Below, piece after piece: positions 11,906 to 21,974 of a stretch of 64,000 nucleotides of DNA. The position numbers and the translations under genes are program-made. Under the pieces are notes generated by a model. The model saw only the letters and a list, made by a program, of their open reading frames with translations, was not told the origin of the DNA and did not search any database. The DNA comes from Gambelia wislizenii (taxonomy: Eukaryota > Chordata > Lepidosauria > Squamata > Crotaphytidae), in the NCBI GenBank assembly GCA_030847615.1, contig JAUMIR010000005.1, positions 209,978,645-210,042,644 on the forward strand, in the 5' to 3' direction. How positions within the stretch are numbered: position 1 is the stretch's first letter; each line of letters starts with the position of its first letter.

Positions 11906-12150
11906 GGCCATTTACACGGCAAAATAAATCCTCAAAGAATTTGCAAAGAGTCCTTATAGTTCCCACATCTTTCAGAACAAAGTTGCCATATTCAGAAAGA
12001 GGGGTGCAAAAACCCCCATGAGTAATGCAGTATCAGCTTTTGCTATTTCCCCGGTCTTTTTTGAAAAGTAGTGCAAGTTAGTGCAATATCAACTGTGTCA
12101 ACGACCATTTCGCATACGGCAGTGGAAACAGTCAGCAGTGAAGCTGTGCT
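11906..12150. mobile_element. Degenerate TTTACAC-type element (tentative)
   Basis: The segment starts GGGGCCATTTACACGGC. Later phrases (GGGGTGCAAAAACCC; AACGACCATTTCGC followed by AAGCTGTGCTTCA) parallel the first half of the element at 50545-51405. The right edge is not defined. Confidence 0.35.
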
Positions 12151-12772
12151 TCAGGTATCACCAGCATAAACCCAACTTATATCAGCAAACTTATTCTATT
12201 GTATAGTCTTGTCTCATTTTATTGCCAGAGCTAACCTGACACCTTTTTCTGCCTAAGAAAGAGCAAGAACTTCTACCCACCCACCCATATAACCAGTCAA
12301 AGTACATGGTATCTAAAGAGAGTTGTATGGTTCAGATACAAAACAGAAAAGTCCACAAGCTCAACCCCATCTCTCTGACAGTAGAAATACAATTACAATA
12401 AAGTAACTAAAAGTTTGCTCTTTCATGCCTCCTTCTGCTTAATAGTAGGGCCAGCCCTAGTTAACTGGACAGTGCAATAGGTTAAACCAAGACTAATTCC
12501 CCATTGGACTTTCTCCTACTACATAAATGGGCTGAGAGTCAAATGCTAGGAATTTATGGCATAATCCTGCTGGTGCACTATGCATTTCCCCCAGGGTTGT
12601 CAGTGGCCTCTGGCGGTTTTTTTGCTCCCATTATCACCTATGCCAGTATAGTTACAAGATCATGTAACATCATGATTACCAATATCATAGCTTTTAATCT
12701 TAATTATACTCCCTCCCTTCAAAGGAGAAAATTGCAGCATTTTTGCCCAAATCTTCACCCAAAGGTCATAAT

Positions 12773-13147
12773 GAGGCATACTCTCCAAATGTCTCAGTTT
12801 GGCAGGGACAGTTTCATTTAATCCACTGTCTTCCCACCTTTTCATCCACTTTTGAAATGTCCCAGTTTCTCTTTCCACCTTCTGCCTCTCCTCTTTGTCC
12901 TCAGGTTACTTCAATTGCTGCAAACTTAGTTCAAAGGGCAGTAGTTTGAACTCAATTAATTCAAAAGTGAGGAGAGGAATGAAATCTTGAATTTCCCTGT
13001 AGCCTCAGGCAAAAGCAAACTGCTGAAGCCTCTCCTAATCTGTATGTTGTTTTTCATTAATAACTTTTGCTATCTTGATCACATTCTGATGTTATTTTGT
13101 TATATGTCTCCCAGTTTACATCCATGAAATGATGGAGGGTATGTGTG
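12773..13147. mobile_element. CATACTCTCC inverted-repeat element, uninterrupted copy
   Basis: The left end reads GGCATACTCTCCAAATGTCT. The right end reads ATGAAATGATGGAGGGTATG, nearly its inverted complement. A second copy at 32521-34271 has the same body (GCAAAAGCAAACTGCT, TTAATAACTTTTGC) but is split by two other elements. This ~375-bp copy shows the empty target sites. The family is not recognised. Its ORFs look non-coding. Confidence 0.72.
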
Positions 13148-13716
13148 AGGATCTATTTAAAATGCAGCAAATGCAGATGTCATGATAATGGCTTAAAAAA
13201 ATTGTTCACCCCAACTGGAGCAGAATCTTTAAATCAACAGTATATCCATAAATGTTAACATAGTAAGTTGTTATTAATTCACTGGGTCTACTCCAGTGAG
13301 GGATAAAAATAGGATTTCGGTGTACGTACCTGTTCCTTTACATTTTTCATAGGTTTTGAAAATATTATTTTCTTTTCTTGGTTTGTAAAATAGTGTAAAT
13401 GCAAAACTTATTTATGAGAGTAGCAGAGGGGAAAAAATACCAAGAGAAATGCTTGGCCACCTGGTTGAAGACTGAAAAACAACAAGAAGGGAGAGGTTAG
13501 AAGTATTTTTAAAACCCCATGAAACTATAGCTAAGCACCTCTGTGGGGGCATCCTGTTTCACATATGGATGGTTCTTGCTGATACTTGTCCATGGAAATG
13601 AAGTTTAATCCAAATATTTACATAATCAAGAGGCAATTTTTATGCTACAGGAATTTTGAACATCTAATCAACCTTATATTGTCACCGTCATGAATCAAAC
13701 TCATGACCTTTTCACA

Positions 13717-13872
13717 CCACACAATTATAGCTCTTATAGCATTTAGGGAGAGGTATCTAGAATTCTCAGCCAAAAAGCTCTAGTGCCCCAAACTCAACCC
13801 CAGGAATCCATAGATGCAGCCATGGCCATTAGTGAAATTATGTGCTACAACTGTCAAACATGAAAGGGCCCC
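13717..13872. mobile_element. hAT-like MITE fragment
   Basis: It starts CCTTTTCACACCACACAATT and ends AACATGAAAGGGCCCC. The interior has AATTCTCAGC and AACCCCAGGAATCCATAGAT, shared with the copy at 53513-53700. The ends form an imperfect inverted repeat. It abuts the GGACTTTATC element that starts at 13880. Confidence 0.55.
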
Positions 13873-13879
13873 TGACTCA

Positions 13880-14115
13880 GGACTTTTATCAGACAAGCCC
13901 CTTTAAACATTCTTTTGCTGGCATTAAAAAAAAAATCATTTTATATGCCAGTAAAAGAATGCTCACCACCACACTTAATAAAATAAAATAAAAGCCCGTC
14001 AATAAAATAGATTGGCTTATTGGCAGGACATAAACACGAAAGGGCAACATGATCTGATATGTGCACCCTTTCGCGTTTGTGTGATGTCATTATATGGCAT
14101 TTTCTGATAAAGTCC
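13880..14115. mobile_element. GGACTTTATC-family MITE, TCA duplication
   Basis: The ends are GGACTTTTATCAGACAAGCC and ATTTTCTGATAAAGTCC, flanked by TCA at 13877-13879 and 14116-14118. Near the left end is a hairpin (ATTCTTTTGCTGGCAT against ATGCCAGTAAAAGAAT). A second hairpin at 14036-14087 pairs ACACGAAAGGGCAACAT with the GTGCACCCTTTCGCGTTTGT region. This short member (236 bp) keeps only these two hairpins. Confidence 0.88.
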
Positions 14116-14670
14116 TCAGTAATAAAGTCCTGGTTCCACACCAAATGGAATCAGATGTACTTGAAGCACTCTAAAAGGCTTGTTATTTGTTCATTATCAC
14201 TAAATGAAATGGTTCATTAAAATAATCCATGAGCTAGTATTGATACTGTGAAATGGAGACAAAGAGAGATTAGAAGTGTGCAGATTTATTGGATTGGTTT
14301 AAACTGAGACAGACTGAAATCCAAAATATAGCTTTTGAAGAATATGTAAGATAAGACTTTGATTCAGTTGTAGGGAGTGACTGATATCTCCCAGCACCCA
14401 CATTAAAATTTTACCAATTTTGGAAAAATTAAATTCTTCAAGTATTTGTAGTGCAGGACAAAATCAAGATGCAAAACTTTCTTATACAGGCACATACTTT
14501 CTTAATCACTCTTTTACAAACTGAGCATTTGATTGGTGCATTTGCTCCAGATAATTCTGATTTACATAATGAGTTTCCATATTCGTACGTAGTGATTAAC
14601 TCACTCAGTAGAATCTTAAACATATCCACTCAAAAGTAAGCCTACGGAGTTGAGTGGGGCTTATATCCAA

Positions 14671-14915
14671 TACAGTAGGACCCCTGTATCAATTGATTCA
14701 TTATCAATTGATTCAGTTATCCACAGAACACAAAACAGCACACCTACCATAGAGTCTTCCTAGAAAATGTGTCCTCTCTAGCCATTTTCTAGGACCTCCA
14801 AGGCAACTCTATGGTAGTCCCATTATTTACAATAGTGTTCATTATTATCCATGGTTTTTGGTATCCACAGGGTCCCCCAGAACCAATCAGTAGCAGATAC
14901 AGGGGTCCTACTGTA
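14671..14915. mobile_element. TA-flanked MITE, relative of 371-918
   Basis: It starts TACAGTAGGACCCCTGTATC and ends GATACAGGGGTCCTACTGTA, an almost perfect inverted repeat. The interior also folds: ACCATAGAGTCTTCCTAGAAAATG against CATTTTCTAGGACCTCCAAGG...CTCTATGGTAG. At 245 bp it shows the family without the minisatellite. Confidence 0.85.
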
Positions 14916-14919
14916 TTTA

Positions 14920-15585
14920 AGTGTTGAATTTCAGCTCAAAACACTCAAGAAGAAAGAAAGGAGATAGCAGTGCTAGGATTATCTGATTAGCTGTGCACAT
15001 AAATTTACAAAGAGTTTTGCCATACAAATAAAAGATCCTGGAATATATCACAATAAACCTGTCCAGAATTATTTCCTATTTTATATTGGCTGTAACCTTT
15101 AACCCCAAGCACAAGCTGCTTGACATGATGGTTTATACTTAAAACTCTTTCAGTGAAACCGCTGGAAGCAAAAGCAAGCTTTGTATTTAATTACTGTATA
15201 CATCCATTTCCCTTTCTTCCCCTTAATATTTCTATTTGACCCTCTGGATTTTTATTTGGCTTAGAAACTTTTATTTTGAAAGGTATCTGTTATACAGTCA
15301 TAAAAGAAATGCTGGATATGGGATTTTATAGGAAATAGCAGACTTGAAGGGAACTCTAAAGCCTATTTCTTGTTGAGTTGTTAAGCCTACGTTTAGGTTG
15401 TACTGAGGTGCACTGAATAAAATTCAGTCCCCTCCCTTTGGAATTTAAGATGATTTGTTTCATTGGGAAAACTTTCAATTATCTTTTGTTAATTTGTATT
15501 TAATGTGTTCATTTAAAAAAAATGACTATGTGGGAGAAACCAGGAAAGACCATTTTGCTCATTTTTAAAAAATCTTGTCAAATGT
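14920..15585. other. No feature recognised
   Basis: AT-rich, apparently unique DNA. AAAAATCTTG near 15568-15577 may be the left target duplication of the LINE that follows. Confidence 0.4.
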
Positions 15586-15603
15586 GCTATATATATGCCT
15601 TTG

Positions 15604-16997
15604 CTAACCTGTGATTGATCTCTTTGTCAATCTTGGCATCTGAGGAGATGATGCTTCCCAGGTAGGTGAACTGCTGAACGGACTTGAGCACAAATTTGCC
15701 GACGGCAATGTGGGGATGGCGGTGTTCGTCCTGTGGTGCAGGCTGGTAAAGAACTTCCCTTTTCTTAAGGTTGACTTCCAGCCCAAACAGCTCTGCAGCT
15801 GTTGCGAAGCAGGATGTTAGGCGCTGCAGAGCTGTTCTGTGTGGGCAACAAGGGCAGCAGCAGCAGCGAAGAGCAGCTCACGGACTAGAAAGTTTGGAGT
15901 CTTCATGCGAGCCCTCAGACGGCTTAAGTTAAACAAGCTACCATCAATATGGTAAGGTATATAGATGCTGTCTTCTTCTTCGAGCGCTGCCATAGCCCTT
16001 TGGAGCATCATGCTGAAGAAGATTGTAAATAAAGTTGGAGCAAGAACACAACTGTGCTTCACTCCATTAGTTATTAGAAAGGGCTCTGAAAGAGCATCGC
16101 CAATCTGACTTGACCATGCTGGCCCTCGTGTAGCAAGATAATCATTTAAAGGAATTGGAGGGGGGGACATCCTAGTCTTTCCAGGATCTGGCACAGACCT
16201 TTTCTACTCACAGTGTTGAAGGCTTTGATGAGGTCAACAAATGTTACATAGAGACCCTTGTTCTGCTCCCTACATTTCTCTTGCAGTTGTCTAAGGGCAA
16301 ATACTGTATCTGTAGTACTCCTATTGGCTCTGAAGCCACATTGGCTTTCACGAAGTTCTTCTGCAATAGCAGGAACTAAGTATCCTTGCAAGGATTTTTC
16401 CAGTAATAGAAAGCAAAAACAGTGTTATGCCTCGATAGTTTGAGCAATCATATTTTACTCCTTTTTTCTTGTACAGGGTGATGATGAATGCATCTCGGAG
16501 ATCTGATGGCAGTTCCCCTTTTTCCCAGCAATTCACAAGGAGTTTGTGGAATTTAACATATAGTACATGACCTCCATGTTTCCAAACTTCAGGTGGGATT
16601 CCATCAATCCCAGCTGCCTTGCCGTTTTTCATCTGCTGTGTGGCCTTAAGGATCTCTTCCAAAGTGGGAGCTATGTCCAATTCATTTTTCATTGGTTTTG
16701 GATCATATGTTGGATAGCTGAGTCTTGGACTACTCTGTTGGCACTAAAGAGACTTTGAAATTGTTCAGCCCATCGATTCAGGATGGAGGCTTTATCAGTA
16801 ATTAATGTTTGACCATCTGTACTGTATAAGGAGCTTTGGACCTGATAAGTAGGTCCAAACACTGCTTTAAGAGCTTCATAATATCCTCTAAGATCACCCA
16901 GATCTGCACAGCGTTGTGTCTTTTCTGCTATATTGATCCACCACTTGTTCTGCATGTCTCGGAGTCTGGAGTAATAAACACCTGAGGCAAAGCACAA
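15604..16997 (-). pseudogene. LINE reverse transcriptase, broken, inverted segment
   Basis: Minus-strand reading in several frames gives, in order: RLRDMQNKWWINIAEKTQ, GKAAGIDGIPPEVWK, TLYKKKGV..YRGITL, ESQCGFRANRSTTDTVFALRQ, VTFVDLIKAFNTVSRKGL (catalytic Asp), then GVKHSCVLAPTLF and SLFNLSRLRA. These are ordered reverse transcriptase motifs. GVKQGC has become GVKHSC, and the later catalytic Asp pair region (FADD) is damaged. Frameshifts occur near 16150, 16350 and 16690. It belongs to an I/Ingi/Vingi-like clade by overall look; the exact family needs a library search. Confidence 0.88.
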
Positions 16998-17648
16998 AAC
17001 CCAGTGTGTATAGAGCCATTGTACTGTCTATTCTCCTTTACGGGTCTGAAATATGGGTCACCTATCTCCACTACTTATAACTTCTTGAACGCTTTCATCA
17101 GCGCTATATACGCACAATCCTAAATATACACTGGACTGACTATGTGATGAATGTTGCTGTCCTTGAGCAAGCAGGGATCACCAGCATTAAGACCATGATA
17201 TTGAGAACACAGCTGTGCTGGGCAGGGCACATTTCTGGGATGGAGGACCATTGCCTCCCAAAAATAGTACTCTACGGTGACCTCGCCACGGGTCAGCGTA
17301 AGAGGGGCACTCCAAAAAAGCAATCCAAGGACTCCCTGAAACAACATCTCAGGCTCGACCAAATAGATCACCAAACAATGGTCCGCTATGGCCTCACATC
17401 GGGAGGCATGGAGATGTACTATCCACAATGCTGCAGCCTTATTTGAGAACTCATGCCAGACAAGTCTTGAAGAGAAATGACAACGCAGAAAGAATCACAT
17501 CCCGGAAACATCACCCAAGGAGACCTTCTGTTGTGCTTTCTGCAACCGGACTTGTTTATCTTGGATTGGCCTTTTTAGTCATCAGCACGCTTGCAGAAAG
17601 CACAGGATGAGTCCTTCCTGAATCTTCATTTGTGAAGAAAAGCCATAG
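16961..17648 (+). pseudogene. LINE ORF2 C-terminus with zinc knuckle, direct segment
   Basis: The plus strand encodes the post-RT region: SVYRAIVLSILLYGSEIWVT, then INVAVLEQAGI, QLCWAGHISGMEDHCLPK, QRKRGTPKK, and the C-terminal block that in the better copy at 20495 holds a CxxC...HxxxC finger followed by SPS. Here the finger frame is broken by mutations. The 3' end reads TTTGTGAAGAAAAGCCATAG and lacks the long (GA)n tail seen in other copies. Confidence 0.82.
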
Positions 17649-17673
17649 AAAAATCTTGCATACGGAAGACTAT

Positions 17674-18348
17674 GGACATTATCAGACACGGTAAATAAGC
17701 ATCATAAGGATGCCTAATGATCTCAAAAGAAGTTGAAGGCTTTCATGGCCGGCATCCATAGATTTTCCTTCGGGTTTTTTTCCAGCCTCACAGCCCGGAA
17801 AAAAAACCAAGGAAGATCTCAAAAGAGCGCATGTACCAGACAATGACACCCTTTCGTGATCATGTCCAGTTAAAAAAATGTGCTTTTTAAAATTGATGGC
17901 TCAAGATGTCAATTGATCCCTGTGGCACTTTTGGTTAGCATTGCTAGCATTTGAAACTTTCTGCCATTGTATTCAGTGAATGCAATGTCAATGGCCGGTC
18001 CAGTGAGAACACTTCTGGGTGAGATTGCAGTGCCCAGGTAGGTGACACTTTCATGACCATCCCTGGTTTACTTGGAAGTTTTTAAGTGTGTTTCAGTGCT
18101 TACTTTTGCTTTTTGAGTGTTCTTTTTGTTTTTATTTTTGAATTTTCCATGCTAGGTACTCTCGTGAAAATCTGCGGGATTTCAAATGAGGAAGTGAACA
18201 GCACTCCGTTCACTCCTCGTTCATTGTTGGGAAGCCTTTTGCTGGGATTACAAATATGTGTGGCATGGGGACTTCTTTTGATGGCATACAAACGGGAAAG
18301 TTATGCTGACAAAAGAACAGGGTTTAGGAGGGTGGGTTGATAAAGTCC
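17674..18348. mobile_element. GGACTTTATC-family MITE with a nested insertion
   Basis: It starts GGACATTATCAGACACGG and ends GGTTGATAAAGTCC. Flanks are TAT and TAG, a 2-of-3 match. It shows the family order: the hairpin around CCTAATGATCTCAAAAG/ CCCTTTCGTGATCATG, then CATTCAGTGAATG, TGAGATTGCAGTG, a block AGGAAGTGAACAGC..CCGTTCAC, and ATGCTGACAAAAGAAC near the right end. A ~84-bp insertion lies at 17731-17814. It directly follows the LINE copy. Confidence 0.8.
17731..17814 (+). mobile_element. Short insertion flanked by a 12-bp duplication
   Basis: GATCTCAAAAGA occurs at 17719-17730 and again at 17815-17826, flanking a segment that starts AGTTGAAGGCTTTCATGGCC. The segment also holds TTTTTTTCCAGCCTCACAGC and the short inverted pair CGGGTTTTTTTCC / CCGGAAAAAAAACC. 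Such long duplications indicate target-primed retrotransposition. The first bases resemble a common lizard repeat beginning GTCGAAGGCTTTCATGGCC; I cannot name its family with certainty. Confidence 0.7.
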
Positions 18349-18356
18349 TAGTGCAG

Positions 18357-18580
18357 AGCCAAAGTGGTGTAGTTGTTTGAATGTTGGACTGGGAGACCAG
18401 GATTTAAATCCCTGCTCAACCGTGGAAGACTACTGGGTACCCTTGGGCAAGTCACACTCTCTTGGCTTCAGATTAAGGTAAAGGCACTTCCTCTGAATAA
18501 ATCTCACCAGGAAAACCCCATGATAGGTCAGTTTATGGTCACTATAAATTGGAAATGACTTGAAGACATATAACAACAAG
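18357..18580 (+). mobile_element. Sauria-type tRNA-derived SINE
   Basis: The head AGCCAAAGTGGTGTAGTTGT has an RNA polymerase III A box (TGGTGTAGTTG). The B box GATTTAAATCC follows about 40 bp later. The body has CCCTTGGGCAAGTCACACTC and CCTCTGAATAAATCTCACCAGG. The tail ends GAAATGACTTGAAGACATAT then AACAACAAG, a Bov-B/RTE-like 3' end. Full length is about 224 bp, normal for the family. It lies a few bases right of the MITE ending at 18348. Confidence 0.9.
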
Positions 18581-18584
18581 CAGA

Positions 18585-19620
18585 CTATGGAAGACGAGAA
18601 ATCTAGATTATATAAATCTTTGCCTGGACATCTACTTTTCTGTAAGATGTGGATATCCTACACTTTTTAAAAAGCTAAATACAAAACATGTTTTGCTCTC
18701 TGTTTCTGCCTAGGAGTCAGTAGTTCTTGTCCACCTGTACAGTGGCAGCTCATTTATGAAACTGCTTTAATTCTGTAAAAGTTGTCTCATCAAATACTGC
18801 CAAAACTGGTATGAGCTTTTCCTAGCTTCATGATAATCTCTGAATCCTTTTGAAGTTTCTGTAGAAGTTTTTGCATGCTTGTGGTGTTACAGATTTCCAC
18901 TCCAGTGCCCAGTGTTCAATACATACAGTAAAACATGTCTATTTTTAACCATGAACATCTGTCAGCTTTTCAGTGGTGCATCTTCTTTACAATTGCACGT
19001 TTTGTGTTCATCTGCATGCTAAAGAAACATGAAGGTTTGGGTTTTGGTTTAGTTTGGGAAAAGTTAACGTTTATCTATCTGTGAGCAGAGCTTGGAATTT
19101 TACTAAGCTTGTGCTAGTTACTTTTTTTATTACTTTGGTGGCCCTCTTACCCAAATTGCATGAGGTCTGTGAAGAACCCACTTGTGTGAAGATATTAATA
19201 TGGGGAATTTTAATTAGCTCAATATGCAATGAGAGGCTTGGTAACTACAGGACCTTTTGACCTATGTATACCAGTACTCACTGACGAGACACCAAGTCAG
19301 GAAGTAAAATAAAATTATTTTTATTGAAAAATAACCACGGAATGATTCACACATACACTCAAGCTACAAGCAATCCCACAAGGCTAATGAAAGGCAAGAG
19401 GAAGTATTGGGGTGGAGGAATAGAGTTCAGGATGATGGGCTATCCTGTACGTGTCTAATGAGCAGAGATTCATGTAGTAGAAGATACTCAGATAGAGCTC
19501 TGAGGGTCACATATCAGACTAACAGAGTGACAGGAGGTATGAAGGCTCTGCGCACATTGGCTGTGTTTTGGGGTAATATTTATACTTGGTATTTACACTT
19601 AAGGGATATTTTGAGTGGAA
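18585..19620. other. No feature recognised
   Basis: AT-rich, apparently unique sequence. No conserved coding block or repeat recognised. Confidence 0.45.
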
Positions 19621-19626
19621 TACAAT

Positions 19627-20216
19627 GGAGATTATCAGACAGGAATGAAAAAAGCATTTCTGCCCCTCTCCTGTCCCTGTCCTGGCATGAGAACAAAAAG
19701 TTTCAGCCCTAATTTATTCCTGCTTCCAGGACAGCCCAGGAGTGAATGGAGCTCTAATGGAGCTCCATTCACTTCCTAGAATGAAATCCCACCTGTTCTC
19801 GCGAGAAGACGAGAGTGTGGGAAATTCAAAAATAAAAAGGAAAATATGCAAAAAAAAAGTGACAGCAAGCACAAAAACACACTTTAAAATTAACAAGTAA
19901 CCTGGGGAGGGTCATAAAAACTGGGTCACTTACCTTCCTGTCCTGATCTCACCCGGAAGTGTTCTGGCAGGGACCTCCCATTGATGCTGAGATCGCGCCA
20001 GCGAAATGGGTCACCTTTTCACTTGCAGGAACCTCCATGATAGAAACAGATCAGGAGATCTGTTGATGACTTCTCCCATCAATAAAAAGCAGCACCAGCA
20101 GAACGGCAGCCACACGGGAGCACTACGAGAGGGGAACGAGGTCATGTGAAAAGGAAGCCCTTTAGCGATCTCCTGGCATTGTAATAATGCCATTTTTAGA
20201 GAGTTTGATAATCTTC
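19627..20216. mobile_element. GGAGATTATC-variant MITE, AAT duplication
   Basis: The ends are GGAGATTATCAGACAGGAAT and AGAGTTTGATAATCTTC, flanked by AAT at 19624-19626 and 20217-20219. The interior has a near-perfect palindrome (AGTGAATGGAGCTC and GAGCTCCATTCACT), then TCTCGCGAGAAGACGAGAG and a long block shared with the 33541-34129 element (CTGCCAGAACACTTCC-type text on the other strand). This variant differs from GGACTTTATC at two or three terminal positions. Confidence 0.8.
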
Positions 20217-20457
20217 AATGTGTGATGGAGTTTCCAATGGTTAGGCAATGGATGTTAATGGTTGAGATAGTAAGACTTCCATTGGAAGTCCTGATAGCCC
20301 CCTCCCTACTTTCTTTTCATTGGCAGTTGAAGATGTTTTTATCTAGGCAGGCATATGAGAAATGGATTTTAATTGATGTGCTGCTTTTAATGTCTTAATG
20401 TTGTATTTTTATCTATTTTATGGTTTTAATTCATGCTGTGTTTTTAATTATGTGGTA

Positions 20458-20875
20458 ATGCCTCCCAAAAATACTACTCTACGGTGAACTCGCCATGGGT
20501 CAGCGTAAGAGGGGCGCTCCAAAAAAGCGATACAAAGACTCCCTGAAACAACATCTCAGGCTTGGCCAAATTGATCACCAACAGTGGTCCGCCCTGGCCT
20601 CACATCGGGAGGCATGGAGACGCAACATCCACAATGCTGCAGCCTTATTTGAGAACTCACGACGAACAAGTCTTGAAGAGAAACGACAACGCAGAAAGAA
20701 TCACAACCCAAAAACATCAGCCAAGGAGACCTTCTGCTGCGCTTTTTGCAACCGGACTTGTTTATCTCGGATTGGCCTTTTTAGTCATCAGCGCGCTTGC
20801 AGAAGGCGCGGGATGAGTCCTTCCTGAATCTTCGTTTGTGAAGAAAAGCCAGAGAGAGAGAGAGAGAGAGAGAGA
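20458..20875 (+). mobile_element. I/Ingi-like LINE 3' fragment with (GA)n tail
   Basis: This 5'-truncated copy begins TGCCTCCCAAAAATACTACT and ends in (GA)n at 20850-20875. It is the best-preserved 3' end of the family in the window. It sits inside an L2 copy, so it is the younger of the two. No clear target duplication is visible beyond AATTA-like flanks. Confidence 0.9.
20495..20827 (+). pseudogene. LINE ORF2 C-terminal domain with CCHC-like knuckle
   Basis: The open stretch reads GQRKRGAPKKRYKDSLKQHL, then DHQQWSALASHREAWRR, a basic helix LEEKRQRRKNH, and a zinc-binding segment CCAFCNRTCLSRIGLFSHQR followed by ACRRRGMSPS. The cysteines and histidine (C-x2-C ... H-x3-C) suggest a nucleic-acid-binding finger, common at the C-terminus of I/Ingi-type LINEs. 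It is intact for 110 residues, but nothing upstream of it survives in this copy. Confidence 0.85.
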
Positions 20876-21436
20876 ATTAATTTAATGTTTTTTTTTTTTA
20901 TTTTTGTAAATTCTGATATTTTAGCTCTATTTCTTAATTATTGTAAGCAGCCTTGAGTCCCATATTGGGAGAAAAGCAGGGTATAAATCTAATAAATATA
21001 TAAATGAATAAAAGACTGATGGGTTTTCAGGCAACTTACTATTGTGTGTATGAGAGGTATGAAAACAAACCATTTGCAGAGTCCTGGGTGTTCCTGCCAC
21101 TTGATTGTTTTAGCGTATGTCTCATGTGCATCCAGGAGGATTAGCACATTCTACCCTAACTATCATCTTCAGGGGGCTCCATATAATTATTTCCCGTGCA
21201 TGTCTGTTTTGGGGAATTACCAAAACCTCTTCTCAGGTTTTGAACAAACTTTTACCAGTCCCTATATTTGGGCAGTCCTGGTCTACTGCTAACCACATGA
21301 AGTGTTGATATAAGCCAAATTATGAAATATAGCCAATTAGTAAAATATGGGAAGGAGAGGGGGTGTCAGGGCATATAACAACCCATCAGATCATTACTTA
21401 ATACTGTTACTGCAATCCAGAGAGATAACTCTCTAA

Positions 21437-21970
21437 GGGCTTGTCTATACCAGCCAAATACCCCAGTTTGCCCCCAATTCAGATCTCTGTGGTCCAAATG
21501 ATGCAGGGCATTTACCCCAATCTGCTTCTGGCAGTCCAAATGACCCCTGGGGCAGATATGGGGCTGGAACAGGGGCAAGCCAAGATAGGGCCCTTTACTG
21601 TATTTTTTAAAAATACCTAGTTTAATCTGGTACCACGCCATTGGGCCCTGTATGCCCATGAAAGCCCATCCAGGAATGCCATCCCTCCCTGCCACTGCCA
21701 GTTCCCTGGCTATCCTGGAAGCCAGGCAAAGGGTCCCTCAACATGTGACCAAAGCTGGTCACATGCAGGGGGTCTGCAGTCACATGTTGCAGGTCCTCTG
21801 CCTAGCTTCCATGTTAGTGAGAAAATTGTGGCCATGGCTTCAGCAATGGGCTGACATCCTGTTTGGACTCCAGCCCATTTTCTCAAGGCAACAGGGGGAA
21901 AGGGGTCACCTCCACAGCCAGAATATGCTGGTGGGAAGCCAGCATATCCTGGCTAGTGTACATTAGCCCA
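21437..21970. mobile_element. CTTGTCTACAC-family MITE, copy 1
   Basis: It starts GGGCTTGTCTATACCAGCC and ends GGCTAGTGTACATTAGCCC, imperfect inverted complements. The interior block CATGTGACCAAAGCTGGTCA and ATGCAGGGGGTC recurs in the copy at 55404. A third copy is at 62582. A hAT origin is plausible, but no 8-bp duplication is seen here. Confidence 0.65.
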
Positions 21971-21974
21971 TAGT

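Larger units (their letters stand above)
15592..17648. mobile_element. I/Ingi-like LINE with 5' inversion (twin-primed copy)
   Basis: The 5' part (15592 to about 16963) is in minus orientation and the 3' part (about 16961-17648) is in plus orientation, meeting head to head. Compared with the colinear copy at 41153-43604, the inverted part matches about 41530-42889 and the direct part starts at about 42914. Roughly 24 bp are lost and a few bases (GGAGT) are shared at the junction. This is the signature of twin priming during LINE insertion. AAAAATCTTG occurs at about 15568-15577 and 17649-17658, a candidate target duplication. Confidence 0.88.
20325..21011 (+). mobile_element. L2-type LINE 3' end, split by another LINE
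   Basis: The left part (20325 to about 20457) encodes the L2-like C-terminal LFLSRQAYEKW region, then typical L2 3' UTR text (TTTTAATGTCTTAATGTTG). The right part (about 20876-21011) resumes with GTAAGCAGCCTTGAGTCCC, ATTGGGAGAAAAGCAGGGTA and TAAATCTAATAAATA, the L2 3' terminus. The interruption is the LINE fragment at 20458-20875. Confidence 0.78.

Noticed and set aside
18357..18430. tRNA gene
   Set aside because: A and B boxes are present, but no cloverleaf-compatible acceptor end is seen and the sequence continues as a SINE.
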